Shown in pieces: positions 8,784-12,979 of a DNA stretch of 12,979 nucleotides (the stretch's first letter is position 1; the number at the start of each line of letters is the position of its first letter). The position numbers and the translations under genes were made by a program. Under the pieces are notes generated by a model. The model saw only the letters and a list, made by a program, of their open reading frames with translations, did no database searches and was not told the DNA's origin. Origin of the DNA: an uncultured Flavobacteriales bacterium (GTDB taxonomy: Bacteria; Bacteroidota; Bacteroidia; Flavobacteriales_D; Parvicellaceae); NCBI GenBank assembly GCA_937924345.1, contig CALDTD010000213.1:1-12979 (forward strand), read 5' to 3'.

Positions 8784-8831
8784 CTATTTTTTGAGGTAAA
8801 TTTAAAATAGATTTTTTATCTAAAGCATTTT

Positions 8832-9734
8832 TTACTTATAAATATCTTTTAGTGCTTCATCTAATTTTGGAAACTCAAACTCAAAACCAGCATTAAGTAA
8901 CTTTTCAGCAGAAACATGACTACCTTTTAGCACTATATCAGATAACTCTCCATAAATAGTTCTTAAAACAAACGCAGGTACATTTGGTAAAAATAATTTA
9001 CGATTTAGTGCTTTTGCAATAGCTTTTGTTACGGCTTCATTATCAACTTTTTCGGGAGCTACAGCATTATAAACTCCATTAAAACTATTGTCTAATAAAA
9101 TATCTAAATACAATTGTGCCATATCATCTAAATGAATCCAGGGCATAGCTTGTTTTCCTGTCCCTATTGGAGCACCTATTCCATACTTAACAGTTTTATC
9201 CATTTTAGCTAATGCTCCACTGTTTTTATCAAGTACAACACCAGTTCTCAACTTTACAACCCGTGAAGAAATATCCGAAAATTGATCTGCGCTTTTCTCC
9301 CAGTAAATACAACTTTTTGCAATAAAATCGTTATGTGGTTCATCAGCCTCCTTAAAAACTTTAGCTGTTGTAATTGCCCCATAATACCCAATACCAGAAG
9401 CAGAAATATAGGCGTTTAAAGAATGGTTTAGTTTTTTTAATGTTTTAAAAATAAGATTAGCAGTTTCTACCCTACTTTTAATAATTGTATGTTTACGAGA
9501 CATTGTCCAAGGCTTATCTGCTATTCCTGCACCAGCAAGATGTATAATATCTGTAACTCCATTAAAGCATGCTTCATCAATTTCCTCTTTTTTCCAGTCC
9601 CATTTATAAACCTTAATTCCAAACTTAGAACTTGGGCTTCTAGAAAGGTGAACAACCTCGATGTTTTTTTCTTGTAATAATTGTGTTATCCTTGTACCTA
9701 TTAATCCTGATCCTCCTGTAATTAAAACCTTCAT
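8832..9734 (-). CDS. TIGR01777-family NAD(P)-binding epimerase-like protein
   Basis: This 300-residue cytoplasmic protein belongs to the atypical extended short-chain dehydrogenase group related to E. coli YfcH and human SDR39U1. The N-terminal Rossmann dinucleotide-binding loop is GGSGLIG (7-13), followed by SRSP (31-34), which may contact the NADP phosphate. HLAGAGIADKPW (65-76), SASGIGYYG (111-119), LRTGVVLD (162-169) and PWIHLDD (198-204) are family hallmarks. Residues from about 245 to 295 match the C-terminal DUF1731-type region (LPNVPAFVLRTIYGE, then SDIVLKGSHVSAEKLL and AGFEFEFP). The substrate is unknown for the family. The ATG gives the N-terminus directly at the first Rossmann strand. 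It is preceded by a hairpin touching the start codon and followed by the broken channel gene, with no functional link apparent. Confidence 0.92.
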   Translation of the reverse strand: MKVLITGGSGLIGTRITQLLQEKNIEVVHLSRSPSSKFGIKVYKWDWKKEEIDEACFNGVTDIIHLAGAGIADKPWTMSRKHTIIKSRVETANLIFKTLKKLNHSLNAYISASGIGYYGAITTAKVFKEADEPHNDFIAKSCIYWEKSADQFSDISSRVVKLRTGVVLDKNSGALAKMDKTVKYGIGAPIGTGKQAMPWIHLDDMAQLYLDILLDNSFNGVYNAVAPEKVDNEAVTKAIAKALNRKLFLPNVPAFVLRTIYGELSDIVLKGSHVSAEKLLNAGFEFEFPKLDEALKDIYK

Positions 9735-9771
9735 CTCTTATTTTTGCTTTGAAAGTAAACAAAAATGAGAG
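9735..9771. repeat. 12-bp inverted repeat abutting a start codon
   Basis: CTCTTATTTTTG (9735-9746) and CAAAAATGAGAG (9760-9771) pair over 12 bp with one G-U pair on the + strand, or one C-A mismatch on the minus strand, around a 13-base loop. On the minus-strand transcript the stem ends directly before the ATG of the TIGR01777 gene. No U-run follows it there, so it is not a normal terminator for the upstream SulP gene. Confidence 0.45.
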
Positions 9772-9778
9772 TCATTTT

Positions 9779-9794
9779 AGGGTCTGTAAACCCT
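9779..9794. terminator. Weak hairpin after the SulP gene
   Basis: AGGGT and ACCCT form a 5-bp GC-containing stem with a 6-base loop, 11 bases past the SulP stop. The T-run lies only on the + strand side, which has no gene here. It may attenuate or pause minus-strand transcription, but termination is doubtful. Confidence 0.2.
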
Positions 9795-9805
9795 TTTAAC
9801 TTTCT

Positions 9806-11548
9806 TTAACCGAAGTCTTTATTCCGCTGTAAAGCAATTGTGTTAGAATTTTCTTTCAAACTTTTATAGGTATCTAACTCTAAACACTTCATCGCTAAAT
9901 GAACTTCTGCAAACATGAGGTCTTCTGTAATAACGTTAGATAATTTACTTTTAAAAATTAAATCTCTAATCGGTCCAGTAGCACCTGCAATAGCAAATAA
10001 AATTTGTTTTTTTCTTAGCTCTTCTATTAAACTCCCAAGCATTAGTATTGCACTAGAGTCAATATGATTTACAGCTTCTGCATTCCAGACAATCAATTTT
10101 AAATCCTTTCCTTTAGTTTCTATCATTGAAGCTAAAGCATCTTTAAAATATTCAGTATTTGCAAAATAAAGCTGTCCATCTAATCGAAATATTAATGCTT
10201 CAGGGTGTTGTACCAAGTTATCAAAACGATTAATATTTTTATAGTAATTAGTCCCTTTTATTTGTTCACACTGAGCAATATGTGGTCTTGTGCTTCTATA
10301 AATTAAAAAAACAATCGAAAGTAATACCCCAACTAAAATCCCCTCTTTTATCCCTATAGTTAATGTAATTATAAACGTCGCCATTAACATTAACAAATCA
10401 TCTCTCTTGTAATGATATAGACTTTTAGGATATTTTATATCGATAAATCCAAATACAGAAACCAAAATAATAGCTGCTAAAACTCCCGTTGGAAGGAAAT
10501 AAAAAATTCGAGTAAAAAATAATAATGTTAATCCAACAATTAAAGCAGCTATAATTAAGCTAACCTTAGTGCTTGCGCCAGATTCTTCATTTACAGCTGA
10601 TCGAGAGAAACTTCCTGTTGTAGGATAACTTTGAAAAAACGAACCAATTATGTTTCCTAGCCCAATGGCAATAAGTTCTTGGTTGGGGTCAATTTTATGA
10701 TCTTTCTTCTTTTCTTGTAATGCCTTAGCAATAGAAATAGCCTCCATTATAGCAATTAATGCTAACGTGCCAGACAAGGTTATAAGCTCGGTTAAGAATG
10801 CAGTGTTTATGGTTGGAATAGTGAATTTTGGTAATCCTTTGGGAATTAGTCCAACTACTATAACTCCATTTTTTTCTAACTCAAAGTATTGAACTATTAT
10901 TATTCCTAACGCTACCACTATTAATACACGTGGTATTTTTTTATGAATCCTTTTTAGAATTACCAGAATTATAATTGTTATCCCTCCAATTGCAATAGAA
11001 GATAAATTGATTGAATAAAATGCCTGACTAATATTATAAATTAAAATATGTAGTTGATTACTACGAGCAATATCAACTCCAAAAAGATGCTTAATTTGAT
11101 TCAACCCTATAATAATAGCTGCGGCAGAAGTAAAACCACTAATCACAGGTTTTGATAAAAAATTAACTAAAAAACCTAATCTAAAAACTCCGATTAACAA
11201 CTGAATTACACCCGTAATAAGTGCCAAAGCAATCGCCATAAAAATATGTTCTTCTTCCGAAACACTAGCAATTGCGGTAATACCGGCACCAACAATTAAT
11301 GAATCCATTGCAACTGGACCAACCGACATTTGTCTAGAAGTTCCAAAAACAGCATAAACAAGTTGTGGTAACAACGCAGCATATAAACCATAAATAGCAG
11401 GCAATTTAGCAATTAAAGCGTAAGCTAAACCTTGAGGAATTAGCATTATTCCTATGCTTATTCCAGCGGGTAAATCTGCAATAAAATCTTTTCTTGTGTA
11501 GCGTGGCAGCCACTCAAGAATGGGAATATGTTTTTTAATAAAATTCAA
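9806..11548 (-). CDS. SulP-family anion transporter with STAS domain
   Basis: This 580-residue inner-membrane protein belongs to the SulP/SLC26 family, whose members move sulfate, bicarbonate or dicarboxylates; the substrate cannot be read from the sequence. The many-helix transport domain spans about 20-415 and includes LIPQGLAYALIAKLPAIYGLY (split around 36-56), SVGPVAMDSL (75-84) and GNIIGSFFQSYPTTGSFSRS (298-317). A cytoplasmic STAS domain follows at about 445-555, with NHIDSSA (494-500) at the usual regulatory serine position. The start must be TTG 11548: the next methionine (35) would delete the first helix, and an in-frame TAA, the stop of the DUF983 gene, immediately precedes it. TAA|TTG adjacency suggests translational coupling. 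Length and motifs look complete. Confidence 0.93.
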   Translation of the reverse strand: MNFIKKHIPILEWLPRYTRKDFIADLPAGISIGIMLIPQGLAYALIAKLPAIYGLYAALLPQLVYAVFGTSRQMSVGPVAMDSLIVGAGITAIASVSEEEHIFMAIALALITGVIQLLIGVFRLGFLVNFLSKPVISGFTSAAAIIIGLNQIKHLFGVDIARSNQLHILIYNISQAFYSINLSSIAIGGITIIILVILKRIHKKIPRVLIVVALGIIIVQYFELEKNGVIVVGLIPKGLPKFTIPTINTAFLTELITLSGTLALIAIMEAISIAKALQEKKKDHKIDPNQELIAIGLGNIIGSFFQSYPTTGSFSRSAVNEESGASTKVSLIIAALIVGLTLLFFTRIFYFLPTGVLAAIILVSVFGFIDIKYPKSLYHYKRDDLLMLMATFIITLTIGIKEGILVGVLLSIVFLIYRSTRPHIAQCEQIKGTNYYKNINRFDNLVQHPEALIFRLDGQLYFANTEYFKDALASMIETKGKDLKLIVWNAEAVNHIDSSAILMLGSLIEELRKKQILFAIAGATGPIRDLIFKSKLSNVITEDLMFAEVHLAMKCLELDTYKSLKENSNTIALQRNKDFG

Positions 11549-11938
11549 TTACAAAGATTGATTTTTATTAAAATTATCGTCGTATTTAAAAAACAAGTTA
11601 GCCCAAATTGTTTTTGACAAAGCATATAAGTATGGTCCCGCAACAACTAAAGATACTCCTAATATGGTAAACAATTGGTTAAGTGAATAATTTGGGTGTA
11701 AAACAGTTATTGCAACCCAAATCGAGACAAATAAGGCAATACCAAGACCATAAGAAACATACATTGCTCCATAATAAAACCCAGGTTCTGGTGAGTATTT
11801 TAAATCACAGTGCGAACACTTCTCTTTAAAATCTCCTACTTTTTTTAAATTGTAAGGGTTAGAAGACTCAAAAAACTCACCTTGATTGCATCTTGGACAT
11901 TTAAACTTAAAGATACTGTAAAGACTGTGTTTTAACAT
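11549..11938 (-). CDS. DUF983 zinc-ribbon membrane protein
   Basis: This 129-residue protein begins at ATG 11938. A TTG 27 bases upstream extends the frame, but it falls close to the predicted -7 box and the family normally starts MxxxxLxxIxxxKCPxCxxG, so the ATG is preferred. Four cysteines form a likely zinc ribbon: CPRC (14-17) and CSHC (41-44). PGFYYGAMYVSYG (52-64) is a DUF983 signature, and two membrane helices follow at about 60-80 and 88-110. The function is unknown; the domain is common in Bacteroidota and Alphaproteobacteria. The stop directly abuts the SulP start in the same frame, so both genes are probably on one transcript. The basic, Asn-rich C-terminus FNKNQSL looks like a natural end rather than a truncation. 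Confidence 0.9.
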   Translation of the reverse strand: MLKHSLYSIFKFKCPRCNQGEFFESSNPYNLKKVGDFKEKCSHCDLKYSPEPGFYYGAMYVSYGLGIALFVSIWVAITVLHPNYSLNQLFTILGVSLVVAGPYLYALSKTIWANLFFKYDDNFNKNQSL

Positions 11939-11954
11939 CTGATAATTTTTGCTG

Positions 11955-11962
11955 CAAATATA
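11955..11962 (-). promoter_or_regulatory. Candidate -7 box for DUF983-SulP
   Basis: Minus-strand TATATTTG matches TAnnTTTG. It would start transcription around 11948, about 10 bases before the DUF983 ATG, in the divergent gap shared with DUF4290. No clear -33 TTTG was seen. Confidence 0.45.
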
Positions 11963-12057
11963 CAAAAACCATCATATTCGCACCCTTTAAAAAATAAAGT
12001 AACAATGCAGCGTTAATTGATTTTATTCGATTATTTTACTTGGTAATGACTAATTGT

Positions 12058-12065
12058 TATCTTTG
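12058..12065 (+). promoter_or_regulatory. Candidate -7 box for DUF4290-murA
   Basis: TATCTTTG matches TAnnTTTG and lies 20 bases before the DUF4290 ATG, placing the start site near 12072. A TTTT stands about 20 bases upstream where TTTG is expected at -33. This is the + strand half of the divergent gap 11939-12085. Confidence 0.5.
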
Positions 12066-12085
12066 ATTAGATTACAAAACCTTTT

Positions 12086-12772
12086 ATGGAAAATATAACT
12101 TCATTAGAATACAATACCGAACGCCCTTTAATGTCTATTCCAGAGTATGGAAGAAACGTTCAAAACATGATTAATCATTGTCTTACTATAGCAGATAAAG
12201 AAGAAAGAAATAATTGTGCAAAATCAATTATTACTGTTATGGGGCAAGTTAATCCTCAATTGAAAGATGTAGAAGATTACGATCATAAGCTGTGGGATCA
12301 CTTATTTATTATGTCTAATTTTGAGCTAGATGTAGAATCTCCTTACCCAAAGCCATCTGCTGATTTCTTTGAGAAAAAACCAGAAACGATTCCTTATCCC
12401 CATCGGAAAATAAAAAATGGTCATTATGGTATCATAATCGAAGATTTAATTGCAGCAGCTGTAAAATTAGAAGACGGCGAAGAGAAATCTTTCTTGGTTA
12501 AACGTATAGCCAACTTATTGAAGACGTCATATTTATTGTGGAATAGAAATACTGTAAATGACGAGGTAATTGTAAAACACCTAGAACAATACTCCAATGG
12601 TAAATTAACTATTGACCCAGAAGAGTTGACAGATACAAGAGAAATACTAAGTCACTTTAAGAAAAACTACAACGTTAGTTCACCACTTATATCTCCACAA
12701 AAGAGAAATAACAATAAAGGTAGAAACAACAATCAAAGAAGAAACAACAACAAAAACTATCGTAAAAGATAA
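12086..12772 (+). CDS. DUF4290 family protein with Asn/Arg/Lys-rich tail
   Basis: This 228-residue soluble protein of unknown function is typical of Bacteroidota. The N-terminus LEYNTERPLMSIPEYGRNVQ (split around 7-26) and the central YDHKLWDHLFIMS and PYPHRKIKNGHYG motifs are strongly family-like. The main domain is largely helical with no signal peptide or membrane helix. From about residue 204 the protein becomes low complexity, alternating Asn runs with Arg and Lys (KRNNNKGRNNNQRRNNNK) and ending YRKR, which suggests a disordered, possibly nucleic-acid-binding tail. murA starts 18 bases after the stop; this gene order recurs in Bacteroidota, hinting at a link with envelope synthesis, but no activity is known. 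ATG 12086 fits the family N-terminus and the -7 box at 12058. Confidence 0.92.
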   Translation: MENITSLEYNTERPLMSIPEYGRNVQNMINHCLTIADKEERNNCAKSIITVMGQVNPQLKDVEDYDHKLWDHLFIMSNFELDVESPYPKPSADFFEKKPETIPYPHRKIKNGHYGIIIEDLIAAAVKLEDGEEKSFLVKRIANLLKTSYLLWNRNTVNDEVIVKHLEQYSNGKLTIDPEELTDTREILSHFKKNYNVSSPLISPQKRNNNKGRNNNQRRNNNKNYRKR

Positions 12773-12790
12773 AATATAACAACTAACTAC

Positions 12791-12979
12791 ATGGGATCTT
12801 TTCAAATACGCGGAGGAAATAAACTAAAAGGAGAAATCACACCTCAAGGAGCAAAAAACGAAGCACTACAAGTACTAAATGCTGTTTTGTTAACTCCAGA
12901 AAAAGTAATTATTAGCAATTTACCCGACATTATTGATGTTAATAAATTGATTAATTTACTACAAGCGCTAGGTGTAAAG
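12791..12979 (+). CDS. murA: UDP-N-acetylglucosamine 1-carboxyvinyltransferase, 5' end
   Basis: The first 63 codons are present and the frame is open to the right edge. MurA transfers enolpyruvate from PEP to UDP-GlcNAc, the first committed step of peptidoglycan synthesis in the cytoplasm. The N-terminus has the EPSP-synthase-type fold start: IRGGNKLKGEI (6-16) and GAKNEAL (20-26), where K22 and N23 are the conserved substrate-contacting pair, then LPDIIDV (44-50). The catalytic cysteine lies beyond the window. The 18-base gap after DUF4290 implies co-transcription. Confidence 0.95.
   Translation, partial: MGSFQIRGGNKLKGEITPQGAKNEALQVLNAVLLTPEKVIISNLPDIIDVNKLINLLQALGVK

Noticed and set aside
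8808..8822. TAGAT/ATCTA hairpin between the TIGR01777 and channel genes
   Set aside because: Five AT-rich base pairs are too weak to claim as a terminator in this AT-rich sequence.
9489..9677. Open + strand frame of 62 codons
   Set aside because: It is antisense to the Rossmann region of the TIGR01777 gene, with no independent support.
9806..11548. Functional pairing of the SulP STAS domain with the SpoIIE phosphatase
   Set aside because: The two genes are over 7 kb apart in separate transcription units, and SulP STAS domains normally act within the transporter.

Overview
The window is AT-rich and most likely comes from a member of the Bacteroidota, probably the Flavobacteriales. The evidence is the DUF4290-murA gene pair, a TPR/SpoIIE-type phosphatase, -7 boxes of the TAnnTTTG form, A-rich leaders without Shine-Dalgarno sequences, and almost exclusive TAA stops. 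No plasmid, phage, insertion-sequence, CRISPR, tRNA or rRNA signal was seen.

Layout. The first 187 bases hold the 3' end of a small membrane protein of Pmp3/YqaE type on the + strand. It converges with a long minus-strand block from 294 to 11938. Read in the direction of transcription, right to left, that block holds: a DUF983 zinc-ribbon membrane protein; a SulP anion transporter with a STAS domain; a TIGR01777-type NAD(P)-binding protein; a secreted beta-solenoid plus potassium-channel gene broken by two in-frame TAA codons; odhA/sucA and odhB/sucB (E1 and E2 of 2-oxoglutarate dehydrogenase) ending in a strong intrinsic terminator; and a TPR-transmembrane-PP2C phosphatase. On the right, a divergent + strand unit holds DUF4290 and the first 63 codons of murA.

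How the genes work together. OdhA and OdhB form two of the three parts of the TCA-cycle 2-oxoglutarate dehydrogenase complex; the E3 gene is not here. DUF983 and SulP abut as TAA|TTG and are probably translationally coupled. DUF4290 and murA are probably co-transcribed. The other neighbours show no obvious shared pathway.

The main point of interest is 7062-8783. A conventional ORF call sees a 304-residue secreted orphan and a start-less 148-residue channel fragment with unexplained sequence between them. All 574 codons are in one frame, and the stretch between the fragments reads as good protein, including a transmembrane helix. This is either one recently inactivated channel gene (preferred) or a gene needing TAA readthrough. 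A novel multi-gene system was looked for and not found.
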